NCBI RefSeq assembly: GCF_016859285.1
Contig: NC_053417.1
Coordinates: forward strand, 26,501,706 to 26,565,705
Direction of reading: 5' to 3'
DNA: 64,000 bases
Source: Xiphias gladius
Lineage: Eukaryota > Chordata > Actinopteri > Istiophoriformes > Xiphiidae
Below are positions 45,720 to 56,574 of this stretch, piece by piece. A model generated the notes under the pieces. It did not search any database and was not told where the DNA came from. It saw nothing but the letters and a program-made list of their open reading frames with translations. How positions within the stretch are numbered: the first letter of the stretch is position 1; every line of letters starts with the position of its first letter. The position numbers were made by a program, and so were the translations under genes.

Positions 45720-46060
45720 GCGCAGGTGACAACGCGTGACTCTGGCGGCAGCCCGGCTTGCGGTGATGAAACGCCGCCGTAACGGACGTTGGGAGTCGGC
45801 GCGCTCCAGGCGGGTTGTCCGTCTCCCACCAGACTGCGAGGCAGGTAGATCTCATGGGGCGCACACTGACTCACGAGCCTGTCTCGACACGAAGCCGAGA
45901 GCCGAGACGGATCCTGTTCGCGCACGTTCTGCTCCCGAGGCAACCGCTTCGTTTTCTGTCGAGTCGCGTTTCTCCAGTGATTCACACTCACCTGAGCGGG
46001 GACAGGTAGTTCATCCGGGAACCGCTCGGCTGGCAGGCGGCGCAGCGATACATCAATTAA
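45720..46060 (-). promoter_or_regulatory. CpG-rich region with candidate alternative lima1 first exon
   Basis: Dense CpG compared with surroundings. On the minus strand, ATG at 46053-46051 opens MYRCAACQPSGSRMNYLSPL and ends CTCAG|GTGAGT at 45992/45991, an ideal donor. Spliced to the lima1 acceptor at 39413 it makes an Arg codon, then 19 open codons, then the known lima1 Met, all in frame. The Kozak context is weak, so the exon could equally be 5' UTR only. Orientation and frame are visible; use as a lima1 promoter is inference. Confidence 0.4.
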
Positions 46061-46214
46061 CACCGATTTTAATCAGCGGCAACTGCGGGACTTTGTATCC
46101 TTCCGCCAGGTGGTTGTTGGGCAGCGCGTCGATAGCCCACCTGAGCAGACCTGCAGCTGCCTATCACATAAAATAACACCGGGTACAGCTGATTGATCCC
46201 ACGCAGATTAAAAA

Positions 46215-46840
46215 GCGTGAAATGTACTTGATTACAATTAAAAGTCCTGTATTCAAAATCCTACTTCATTAAAAGTACACAAATCTTATCAGTAAGCACT
46301 GGCTCAGCTGAAAAATAGTCCCTGTGAGTGTTATACTTGTAGTTAGAGCTAGTTTCAACTACTTAATATAATATAATATAATATAAAAGTAATATAAGAA
46401 CCAATTTCTGCCACACAAATTCATTTTCGCGTTTTGGACTTTTCTGTAATCTTTGCTGCTTTTAAGACGATATTGGATTAATGAACTGAGCTGCCTAAAA
46501 TTAAACCATCTGGTGGAACTGCCAGCAACTTCTAGCCATCTGAAAAGTCTCTGCTTCCTCATGGGGGGGGGGGCAGAATGGTTGGGAACCACCTGTTTGA
46601 TCTGTATTTTATAAACATGTCCTATTTATTTCATATAAAATCCTAATCTGAAAAGTACAGCACAGCTCCAAGATCGATGTGGTGCAGGAAAAAAAAAAAG
46701 TACAGGATTTCCCTCTGAAATGTAGTGAAGTAGAAGTATAAAATGGAAATACTCAAGTAAAGGGTTAGTAAACCAAATTTATACCTAAGTACGGTACTTT
46801 AGTAAACGTACTTAGTTACTTTTCACTACCGTCTGTAATG
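46215..46840 (+). repeat. fish interspersed repeat, ACTTAAGTACAGTA family, copy 5 (with internal insertion)
   Basis: Left part AATTAAAAGTCCTGTATTC and AGTACACAAATCTTATCAG; right part TTTCCCTCTGAAATGTAGTG, ATACTCAAGTAAAGG, TAAACGTACTTAGTTACTTT. The middle (46475-46600) holds a CCAGTGGTTCCC-like end and a 10 bp G run. Just upstream of the candidate distal lima1 promoter. Confidence 0.75.
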
Positions 46841-47163
46841 TAGTTTGTGTAACACCTTTTCAAAATAAGAGTCTCCACCTCATCAACTTGGGATTTCACA
46901 GAAATTTACAACACCCTGTTCACAGTTTGGTACAACATCACACTTCTGTCATCACATACAGTCACCGGTTGACAGTAATTCTTCGGATCCGCAAATTTTT
47001 GTTATTTATTTATTTATTTTTTACAAAATCATACTTTAGTCCAGCAGGTGGCGCCATGACCATTAAATTAAAGTTTATAGACAGCTAAACCTTGCTACGT
47101 TCCTATTGTGCCACTAGATGATAGACTACAAAAATAAAAGACTGAATGTACTGTATGCACGTT

Positions 47164-47512
47164 TATCTATCTGTCTATCTCTCTATCTGTCTATCTATTT
47201 GTCTATCTGTCTATCTATCTATCTGTCTGTCTATCTATCCATCTATCTGTCTATCTATCCATCTGTCTATCTGTCTGTCTCTCTATCTGTCTGTCTCTCT
47301 ATCTGTCTATCGGTCTGTCTATCTGTCTGTCTATCTATCTATCTGTCTATCTGTCGGTCTGTCTATCTGTCTATCTGTCTGTCTATCTATCTATCTGTCT
47401 ATCTGTCTGTCTATCTATCTGTCTATCTGTCTGTCTGTCTCTCTATCTGTCTGTCTATCTATCCATCTATCTGTCTGTCTATCCATCTATCTGTCTGTCT
47501 GTCTGTCTGTCC
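47164..47512. repeat. TCTA/TCTG tetranucleotide repeat, 349 bp
   Basis: About 87 units of TCTA, TCTG, with occasional TCTC, TCCA and TCGG variants, without loss of the four-base register. It gives long meaningless Leu/Ser/Ile/Tyr frames in three phases. Confidence 0.97.
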
Positions 47513-47759
47513 GTTGCCCGGGACGTTTCCAGTCCAGACAATGAACGGCCTTCATGCTGTGTCATTCCACATACCTGGAAACCTACCTACATACTCACAT
47601 AAGTGTGTGTCCAGCGGCTCCAGTCTCCGCTGCTATATTTAGCCTGTTTGGTCACTTGGGAAACATTTACACAGAAGCAGACGTGAGGCCACGCAGGGAC
47701 ATTTTCACCAAAAAAAAAAACGTCCTTTTACAAGCCTGAAAGACGCGACCAGTTAAAAA

Positions 47760-48346
47760 AAGTCTGGAGGAAAACTCCACCAACTTCGCACAGTTAGGTA
47801 ACAGCCCAGCCTGTGAAAACGGCTGTGTCATGTCTTCAGTGGCTCTGAAAGAGTTTAAACTCTCAGTTTAAACTTGAGACTTTTGAAGCCCGCGTCAAAC
47901 ACTGGAGGTGTGGGCTTTACCGGGCAAGAGGGTCTTTACTAGTCCGTTCTTATTCATCTGTCCTCTGTGCGAGGCTGTTGTGTTTTTATGATTTCATCCA
48001 GATTGATCTATTCTACACTTCTTATTAATGAACCCATATTTACCTAATCATGTCTGTGCTTTTATTTGAATGCAATCACCAATCGAATATTGTCACAATC
48101 TCAACGTTCTGTAAAGCCCTTTGGTCTATAAATAAACTGACTTGGCCGATAAAAAGATTCCTGTTGAGTTGTATCGCGGAAATTGTACGATCCAGTGTTT
48201 TTGGAGTTTGACTCGGACTAAAAACCAAAAGTCAGGACATCTGTGACCGTGCTGGACCGATTTTGTCCATTGTGTTATTTAATCTGTCTCTTCTGAGTCC
48301 CCCCATTTTATGGAAGTGCAGCGCTAAATCTCTGGCTTACCCCTTT
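47760..48346 (+). repeat. MITE-like repeat with AAAGGGG termini, copy 2
   Basis: Internal GTGTCATGTCTTCAGTGGCT matches 3100-3130; right end GTGCAGCGCTAAATCTCTGG then CTTACCCCTTT. A LINE-type 3' tail (GTAAAGCCCTTTGGTCTATAAATAAA, split as GTAAAGCCCTTTGGTC and TATAAATAAA at 48111-48136) lies inside. Confidence 0.55.
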
Positions 48347-48819
48347 AATAAAGGGTGGGGATAAAATGAAATAAAACAAACACGCTTTGACGTCGAGGCA
48401 GAGAAAAGACAGGCAGGGAAAGAGGGGGTGGGTCAGAGAGACGTCAGTGTCTCAGAATACATGAATCTTAATTCTAAAATGAATGATGGCTAAACTCCAT
48501 TTAGTCCAGGTACCGTGCATCCTGACCCACTGTCGCCCCGAATCCATACTACATATTAATTCTATACAGTATGAACTACATACTAATTGACATAGTGTAC
48601 GGTACAGAAAAATATCAACGTACCTCGCCATTTTATACTTAGAGGAAATGACACGTGTGACGTCGGAGGTCAAACAAACTGCAACTCTGGGATGTCAGCG
48701 CAAAATTAAACTTCACGATGAAACATCGCAGAGTTTTTCCCGAGATTTTATACTTACTTTTTTCTTTTCTTGTTTCGTTTTTGAAGATTTGTTTTTGGTT
48801 TTTTATTGGGAGCCTTTAC

Positions 48820-49306
48820 TGTCACGGCTCAAATGCACAACTCGGAGACACTGGGGAAAAAAACAAGTTCAAACGGTTCTTCCTTTATTAAAAGGGCAAT
48901 GCAGGCAGAGGGCAGGTAAGGGGCTTGGCCAGGGGTGAGGTCAGTGGACGGGCAGTGGTTGGTAACGGGCAGACGGGAGCAAAAAAGGAGCAAGAAAAGG
49001 GTGAAGTGCAAAAACAAGGAGGAGGTCAATACCAAGTGGGTAGGGAAAAAAAAAAAAAAGGCTGGGAAACGACAGCTGGGAGGCCACAATGGACAATCTG
49101 GCAGAGCGCAAGAGGATTCGGACTTGAATACACAGTACACAAGGGAGCTAATGAGGGAACAGGTGAGCAGATGGGCGCCGGGGGAATCAGGTGACTGGGG
49201 TTACTGCAGGACAGGCGGGAGCGGCCGGGCCTGAAATGACAAGACGGTTACAGAAAATGGCAATAGGCAGGCGGAGAATGACCGAATGACCGAATGAACT
49301 GTGACA
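48820..49306 (-). mobile_element. LTR-like sequence of a Ty3/gypsy-type retroelement
   Basis: Read on the minus strand it starts TGTCACAGTTCATTCGG and ends TTTGAGCCGTGACA, so TGTCAC and GTGACA form the expected short inverted ends. Inside, in LTR order: a GTGTATTCAAG TATA-like box (about 49125) and AATAAAGGAAGAACCG as a poly(A) signal (about 48880), then GTGTCTCCGAG and GCATTTGAG. No matching target duplication is seen, which fits a 3' LTR still attached to internal sequence on its right. Old, decayed copy. Confidence 0.6.
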
Positions 49307-49535
49307 GTTTCCCTGCCGCTACCCACAATTGATTCAAATGTAACTGAGTATTTGGAGCTGGGAGCTGCTCCTGCACCTCCTTCGCGCGCTGCACGGCGGG
49401 AGCGTAGCGTGCACCGACGGCACGCCTCGCGTCTTTCCTCTGTGCAATGACGGAGGCAACATGAGGAGCTAGACCCTCAGCGTTCACAGAAAAGAGCTGA
49501 TGCAGCATTTGCACTTTCGTGTAACACCCACTCAA
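49307..49535 (-). pseudogene. possible internal fragment attached to the LTR, unknown ORF
   Basis: On the minus strand, directly upstream of the LTR, 49535 to about 49310 is open: MSGCYTKVQMLHQLFSVNAE, GLAPHVASVIAQRKDARRAV, GARYAPAVQRAKEVQEQLPA and so on, running into the LTR. Composition looks protein-like and higher in GC than the surroundings. It ends with a GGCAGGGAAAC purine-rich stretch where a polypurine tract would lie. I do not recognise the protein. Confidence 0.35.
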
Positions 49536-49539
49536 CGGG

Positions 49540-50210
49540 GATGGATCATAAAGGGGAAGTTAAAAAATATTGTCGGTCAAATAATAGCCGACCTCAAATA
49601 TCAATATCAGCGTGAAGGTTAAAGTGTGTTTGCAGCACGTTAACGAAAAGGGACTGCATTACACATTTTGTCCACCAGACAGCACTGATATGTTTATTTT
49701 TACAACAGTAAAATTTTCCACTGATAACATATCTTGGTTATTCTTTAACAGCCAACATTTCAGGGATCCTTATCATTAATGTTAAAAAGGAATTAACATC
49801 AGCTGATACGCTGTTATCAGATTGGTTTTGAACTCTCTCAAATGACACTGATATGGTGTCGACCTCAAAGATCCGAATAGTACAAAGCAAAGTAGTTGTA
49901 TGGCTTCGCATTCCCCAAGGAAACAAATGTAGTCTGGTGTGTAGAGTGATGTAAAATACTGAAAGTATGAGTATTCATTCTGAGAATACTCTGTAATGTA
50001 AGATAGACACTAAAAAAGATCTCACTTTTTCCACACACCTCAAACGTGGCAAAGTCATCTTAAAAATGTCATTCTAGATTTTGGATAACTGATTTAATTT
50101 TGGTGAGTAAGTAAGTGAGTTTTAATGCAACCGACCCAATATTGAGAACGTATGTCCGCATGAGAATACAGGAGCACATCTGTGTTCACATGTGGAAAAT
50201 GCATATGTAG

Positions 50211-50248
<38 letters not shown>

Positions 50249-51640
50249 ATTTCACAGTTCATGGACAGTTGAGGACCTTGACATTTAAAGAGCAGAAGGT
50301 AGTGTCCACATGAAGACATGGAGGACAGGAAAGCAACTCACATGCAAACACACATGTTCTCATGTAGAAAAAGCCTGGGAAAAAGAGGGAAGACAAAAAA
50401 AGGTTTTTTTTTTTGCGGGGGTCGGTTAGGACAGCACTGCTCCACCTCTGCTGTGATTGGAGGAAAACACATGGGTGGAATCTGCACACGGATTTAATTT
50501 GGGCCTTGGGGACCCTCCTTTTTCAGGGTTCAGGAAACATTTACATCCAGCACAAGCTCCACCGCAGAATGAGGAAGATTACTTGTACCATTTTGTGAGC
50601 AACCGTAGCCTAATGCTCACAAAATGTCCTTGGCAAAGCCTGTTCATCTGATGTGGATTAAACTTTATTTGTTTTTCATTCATTTGTTGTGTTGCACTCG
50701 CCGGGGGAGGCCGCGTGCTTTGTTTGCCACGTGACTCTATATGTGTGCCTGCTTGTTTAAATGACTGATCACCATCATCTTCATCGCCCTCATCATCAGA
50801 TGCGTGAAGAGTGGCAGGTGTGTGGCTGAAGCGCCCGTGCGCTTAAACAATGAGACCATCTGACTGTGACCTTGAGCGGAAAAAGCATGTGGTCAACCTG
50901 AGGCTGGGATCAAACAATTTATTGCCATGTTAATCATTCAGCACCACGTCCAAGTCCCTCTGTTCATAAGTCACCATTCCAGATAAATGTCATTTTACTC
51001 GTGTGTCAAACGACAACTGAGCCCGGAGCTGAGGCCCAGCACAAACCAAAGACCCTGCCTATCTCCTCCAGTCCTTCCCACGTTTTCATTCCCTCCCACT
51101 CTTCCTTTTTCCTCCGCAACCTGTCCCACCTGTAGCTCTCTTTAAAACAATTCCTTTAAATGTCTTTACTGCTAAAATTAAGTTCAGATTCTTTAACAAA
51201 TGACACCCAATTGCTTCAACTCCCTGATATAGCTTGACAGTTTTATTTTAAAAAAATGGTTTGCTATCGCACTTAAGTGAATGTGTGATGATTTGGCTGC
51301 ATTTCAAGTTTCACGCTTTTAATTTCCAGGGAAACCAGCGTTGGGGAGGAAAAAAAGAGGAATGCAGCAGTAACTTTTTTGTGTTGTTACTGTGATTCAT
51401 AGCCTTGTCTGGTGCAGTGATGACGACGACGTGGTTTCATGTCTGAATAAACAGTGTCCAGAGAGAGCTTTTGAGAACAAACATTTGACATGAGTGGAAT
51501 CTCTTTTACCAACTCTCTTTCTCTATCTGTCTTTTTTCTGTCTCTACATGTCAAGCATGTTTTTTTTAAGGCCCTTTTCATAGGCAGACATTTTTACTTG
51601 TCTCAGCAGGAAAATCAGAGGTGTACAGAGGTGTGACTAA
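49540..51640. other. intergenic, no gene seen
   Basis: A GT microsatellite at 50213-50244 is the only clear feature. A small cluster of ATCATC-type triplets lies near 50770-50800. Confidence 0.5.
50213..50244. repeat. GT microsatellite
   Basis: (TG)16, intergenic. Confidence 0.96.
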
Positions 51641-51975
51641 TAATAACAGATTGATTCGTACCTTATTTCTGGATCTATCAAAAGACAGACCAATTTTATG
51701 GATAAAAATAGAATTGTTATAGGGAACAATTTGTCAAGATGTTGGGTTGCTATTCTCACAAAGTGCATTTACAGTGTAGCATGCCCCAGGTGTCCATTCT
51801 TGGGCGGCTTTTATTCCTCATTTATATAAACAATTTACAAACATAGTTTTGTAAATAATGTTTGCAGGTGACACGGTCTTGCTTCTTTCAAACCGTAATT
51901 TCCAGTCATTTTATTAGAGAAGCTAATTCTGGTTTATCTGCTTATACAGAATGTTTTAAAGCCAACAAAACTGTG
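51640..51975 (+). mobile_element. older LINE reverse transcriptase fragment, left part
   Basis: Decayed RT pieces in order: LFLDLSK (about 51664), a GVPQGSILG-like stretch at about 51785-51815 (CCCCAGGTGTCCATTCTTGG), FYSSFI.., then MFAGDTVLL (about 51858, a FADDT box) and AYTECFKANKTVSKLKK (about 51935). Frameshifts and stops throughout. It breaks off here and continues after the L2 insertion. Confidence 0.65.
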
Positions 51976-51984
51976 TCTAAATTA

Positions 51985-53228
51985 AAAAAAACTCTCTATC
52001 TTCAGGCTTTTTAAATGACATTAGGATTAATTTGGATGCTGGCTGTTGTACCCTTCTGGTACTATTAGACCTCTCTGCTGGGTTTGACACAGTTAGTCAT
52101 GGCATATTAATTGATCGACTATAAAAACTAGACAGGCGTGACTGGGACCACTCCAGACTGGTTTCAGTCTTACCTGAGTGATAGAACTTTCTTTCTTTCA
52201 ATTGGGAATGTCTCCTCCAGATATACAAATATCCCCTGCAGCGTCCCTCAAGGGTCTATACTTCGCCCTTTACTGTTCTCTATCTACATGCTATCACTGG
52301 GTCAAGTTATCCGCAACTCCAATATTCCTTTCCATTTTTATGCAGACGATACACAAATCTACTTATCCATAAATCCATCAGACCTCGCTTCAGTTACCTC
52401 ACTCACAGACAGTCCTGAAGACCTTAGGTCCTGGATGTCCAGTAATTTCCTCATGCTGAACAATGACAAAACTGAAGTGGTGGTTTTTGGACGCAAAGCA
52501 CACAGGGATAGCATAAGCCAGATCTTAGTTTTCCAGGGTTTGCAGTGCACCCATCAGGCCAGAAATCTGGCAAAATCACAGAATCAGCTATCGCTCAGAT
52601 CAGATCATTTCTTTCATTTAGTGATGAAAAAACGCTCATTCATGCTTTTCTCTCTTACCATCTAGATTACTGTAACTCATTATTTGCTGGACTGCCCCAG
52701 AAATCTATCAGTTGCCTCCAACTTGTAAGAATTCACCGCAGCTGGAGTTCTTATCAGAACTAGCACGTTTCCTCTATTGTTGCTTCATTGCACAGGTTTC
52801 CTGTGGTGTTCATAATGAACTTTAAAATTTTACAACTTGTTTTTAAATCACTGAGCAGCCTTGCCCCATCTTACATCATACACCCCTGCTCGTACTCTTG
52901 GATCTGCAGACCAGCTGTTGCTCGAGACAGAGGGTAGTAGGGCATTTGCTGTAAGGGCTCCTCAACTGTGGAGTAACCTTCCCTTGGGAATCAGTGTTCT
53001 CTTTTAAAAATTTCTATAAAATGGCTTGTTATTAGAGTTTTCCTTTTTGTTTTATGCTTAAGATCTTTCATTGTCTTTTATCTTTGTTTCTATTTCTCGA
53101 TTGCATTGAAACTATTCAAATGTGTAATTGCGCTGTGTATTTTCTGTTTTTATGGTTGTGAAGAACTTTGTAAACTTGTTTTTGAAAAGTGCTCCACAAA
53201 TCATGTTTTATTATTATTATTATTATTA
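51985..53228 (+). mobile_element. L2-type LINE, 5'-truncated, inserted in an older LINE
   Basis: RT motifs: LLDLSAGFDTVSH (about 52065), WFQSYLSDRTFFLSIGN, VPQGSILRPLLFSIYM (about 52240), FHFYADDTQIYLS (catalytic YADD, about 52340), LMLNNDKTEVVVFG, then YHLDYCNSLFAGLP (about 52665) in another frame and the 3' part LAPSYI (about 52865). The 3' end has the typical GAAAAGTGCTCCACAAATCA and a TTATTATTATT tail (53207-53228). The longest frame is 175 codons (52138-52665); frameshifts and stops follow, so it is dead. The ORF2 endonuclease part is missing. Confidence 0.9.
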
Positions 53229-53231
53229 TGA

Positions 53232-53810
53232 TCATACTACAACATCAAACTTAATTCTTTTCAGTTGCAAAAAGACCCTTTGTACAAACTCATAAAAGAT
53301 CTTACTTCAGAATAATGAACGGCTCAAGTGTAGGCAAACTAAATCCCTTGGTCTAATAATCGAGGAGAACTTGAGCTGCAAAGAACACACTGATTATGTC
53401 AGTAAAAAAAATGGAACCAAGTTATGTTTGTAGACAGACACTGCCTTCACGTCTTTTAGTATTCTTTTATCTAGCCTTACCTCTCATATTGCATTACAGC
53501 CTGGGGACGTACATTTTACACAATTCTTCACAATATTTTTCCTCTGCTAAAATGCTTACCAGAACTGCAACCCACTCAAATATTTGAGCCCTATCAGCTT
53601 TTCAGTTTCAGGAAACTCCGCCTCTTACATTATACGATGTTGACATTTTCCAGATGTGTACTTTTATTTGTAAGATCCGATTCAAGGAGGGAATTCTTCC
53701 ACATCATCTCAGTTACAGGTAACTCTCAGATTCCCTCTCGACCAGACAGTCTTCTAATCTTCATCCTTCCATGCATTTTACAAGCAGAGACCATCTGAGT
53801 TGTTTTTTAT
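53232..53810 (+). mobile_element. older LINE reverse transcriptase fragment, right part
   Basis: Resumes after the L2 tail: CTNS.KILLQNNERLK, then SLGLIIEENLSCKEHTDYVS (RT motif 7, LGxxID type, about 53350), KLCL, and LSSLTSHIALQPGD (the LPxFDYCxxAWG region). This is exactly what should follow the YTECFKANK segment at 51.94 kb. Confidence 0.65.
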
Positions 53811-54299
53811 TCTTTTTGCTTTCCCTGCATATTCATTTCGATGTTATTTGTGTCTTTGTTTGATCTTCAGGTGTGCAAATAAATTCACGCCCAAACACAA
53901 TTTAGAATGGCTCCATTCCAGAGATAATGCCGTGCAATGCAGCAGTTAACAGTGTCATTAGTTATGCCTAAGTTTGACAAGTCAAAATGTCTGCTGTGAT
54001 GAAACAGTTTCGTCATTTCATAATGTTTATTCACATACAGACTTTATCAGAGTCATATAAACAGCTCCCCTTTCACATCTCAGAGTAGATTTCATTAAGG
54101 AGTAAAGTGCAAGATAATGAAATCTAAATCCCATGCTTTAACTGATTATTTATAAATCTGATAATCCACTATTTACTGTAAATGTTGTGTAACTTTATCT
54201 TTCAGAAATATTTCCTATCATTGGAGAGACCCAATAATTCACCAATGAAAATATTCTTTATACTCTTTTATGTTTTAGAAACTTGTCATAAGTTTTGTA

Positions 54300-54460
54300 T
54301 GTAAAATCTTAATTTGCAAAGTAACAAGTAACAATACCTGTTACCAATATGTGTAGTAGAGTAAAAAGTATATTTCCTTCTGAAAAGTTGTAGCTTGAAA
54401 AGAAAATGCTCAAGTACAAGTACCTCAAATTTGTACTAATACAATATATCTGTTGTTTAA
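54300..54460 (+). repeat. fish interspersed repeat, ACTTAAGTACAGTA family, copy 6
   Basis: GTAGAGTAAAAAGTATATTT, CCTTCTGAAAAGTTGTAGC, AAATGCTCAAGTACAAGTAC. Confidence 0.6.
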
Positions 54461-54599
54461 CTGTTGTGTGTGAAAGTTGCTGTATAAGTAGTTATACAGT
54501 TCTAATCTTATTATTATTATTCTTGTTAATGCAGACACCTTTTGAATGGCAGATATGCCTGAAACATAAAAACCTGTTCACCTTTCTCTTGCATTAGAG

Positions 54600-55130
54600 T
54601 GTTGAGACAGAATATTTCTATTCAAGTTATCTATCAAGTTGTCCATTTCCCAGAGTCACATAAAGCTCTAGCCTCTAAAAAGCTATTTTATGTATGACAG
54701 AGAATGACATGATACAACTGATCCATGATGGCGAGCGTGGGAGGTGGACATTGAGAGACTGGGTTAAATGGGAACGGACGTAAGTGGAACAAAGGTAAGA
54801 GGGTCTCTGAAATTGGACAGGGACTATCTGTAGGACAAAGGTGAGGGGAAACCAAAGAGCTCAGCAGCAGAGTGGATGAGATAAACAGATCAATACTGCG
54901 AGTTCAACCAGTTCCCAGTATTGACCTGTGCTGACTGACCTAAAAAACTCAAAAGAGTTTCCTAACCCTTTCACGCTATGGACGTAACGACTCATCGGGT
55001 CCATGCAGAAAGGCTGGCTCAGTTTGTACAGACAGACATAAACAAATAGTACGCCTTGTTTTGACGTGATATTTGTGTGCTTGTTATCTGCAGGTGAAAT
55101 GACAAAGTCTGAAACCTAAGCTGTCAAACT
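54600..55130. other. intergenic, no gene seen
   Basis: Nothing recognised on either strand. Confidence 0.45.
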
Positions 55131-55134
55131 TTAA

Positions 55135-55510
55135 AGGAATAGCTCAGAATTTCCGGCTCTAGGGAAGGCAATGTCGGTCAGTGTACCACTATGGTCCAGA
55201 GCGAAATATCTTATCAACTGCTCAACGGAACGCCGTGCGATTTTGTACAGAGATTAACACACCCAACGGGAGGAATTTTAACAACTTTAATGATCCTCTG
55301 ACTTTTCATCTGTTGGGAAACATCAGATCACAGTGTTGTATTGTTGAACACTTTGGTTTGTGACCAACTACCTGCAGAGCTAATGAGATCCCCATGGACC
55401 TCAAACATTACACACGCTAAACATCAGCATGTTAACATTGTCATGTCGAACATCGTAGCATACTGACGCCATGGCACTTAGCTCAAAGCACTGTTGGAAG
55501 CACGGAGCTA
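55135..55510 (+). repeat. fish interspersed repeat, AGCATGTTAGCATGCT family, copy 2
   Basis: AATGATCCTCTGACTTTTCA, CTGCAGAGCTAATGAGATCC, CTAAACATCAGCATGTTAAC, CTTAGCTCAAAGCACTGTTG. Confidence 0.75.
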
Positions 55511-55639
55511 ATGGAAGGCATTTGTTCAGTCTGTCCAGAGATTGATCCAAGTCCCCGATGCTAAATTCCAACAACTGTCTCACATCTCTGCTCAGAAAAC
55601 ACTACACATTATATCATACGTCTCACAAGTGACTCACAA

Positions 55640-56095
55640 GCTGTCACTTTTCCTGTGAAATATCTCAGCATCAACCAGATGGATTGGTACAAAAATCTGG
55701 TTCAGTCATTCATGGTTCCCAGAAAATGAATCCTGATGACTGTGGTGATCTGCTGATTGTTCCTGTAACACCAACACGAGGTCGAAATCCGTGGTTTTGA
55801 GAGAAAATGTTTAATTTGTCAGATAATTTACGATCAAATAGCTGCGGAGCTTTATTCCCATCAACCTCAGCCATACTTTGTGTTTTGTGTCTTTATTAGC
55901 ACACTTTAGCATGCTAGCATGCCAAACCGAGATTGTGGATATGGTAAACATTATACGTGCTAAACACTAGCATGTTGGGATTGTCGCTGTGAGCATGTTA
56001 CCCAGCTGACTCTAGGATTTAGCTCAAAGCACCACTGTGCCACAGTACAGCTTCAGAGAGCTGCTAGACTCGCCGTAGACTCGTAGTCTCCTTCT
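55640..56095 (+). repeat. fish interspersed repeat, AGCATGTTAGCATGCT family, copy 3
   Basis: TCAACCAGATGGATTGGTAC, GTTCATGG-type segment, CACTTTAGCATGCTAGCATG, AACACTAGCATGTTGGGATT, AGCTCAAAGCACCACTGTGC, GAGAGCTGCTAGACTCG. In tandem with copy 2, about 130 bp apart. Confidence 0.8.
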
Positions 56096-56194
56096 TTTGT
56101 CTACGTACTCGAGGACGGCAAAATTACAATCCTCACACGGTGCAACAAATATACTTCAGTCAGAGTACATCGGTGAACTTGTAACTCCTCACTG

Positions 56195-56565
56195 CCCCTT
56201 AGATTTGTCGGGTCTGGTCTTTTAGCTGTTCCAGAGTCCAGCATTAAGTCTTTTGCTGTACTGGCTTTTTGGCTGGTCGAACAGTCTTTCAGTTAGTATT
56301 CGGTCTGCTGATACTGCCTCTGCTTTTTGATTGTGTCTTAAAACTCATTTGTATAGACTCTGACCACGAGACTTATTTTGTTTTAACCTTATGAATCGTT
56401 TTATATGTAACTGTCTTTTAAGCTACTGCTTTTTTTTAATTTATACGTGTGCTTGTTGGTTTTTTCTTGAATTGCCTTTTAATGCCGTCCCCTTGCGACG
56501 GAAAACACTTTGTGCCTCCTTGAAAAGTGCTATACAAGTACATTTATTATTATTATTACTTTTGT
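56195..56565 (+). mobile_element. L2-type LINE 3' end
   Basis: DTASAF..LCLKTHLYRL coding remnant (about 56310-56360, the usual LINE C-terminal LKTHLFRLAF motif), then CTTTGTGCCTCCTTGAAAAG, TGCTATACAAGTACATTTAT and a TTATTATTATTA tail ending about 56560. Confidence 0.8.
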
Positions 56566-56574
56566 TGTTGTTGT

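Noticed and set aside
45503..46063. 186-codon minus-strand frame starting at 46063
   Set aside because: Runs through the GTGAGT donor at 45991 and into the CCAA microsatellite. The neighbouring frame starting at 46053 is the one that joins lima1 in frame.
47118..47642. 174-codon and 132-codon open frames of LSIYLSVCLS type
   Set aside because: Translation of the TCTA/TCTG tetranucleotide repeat in different phases.
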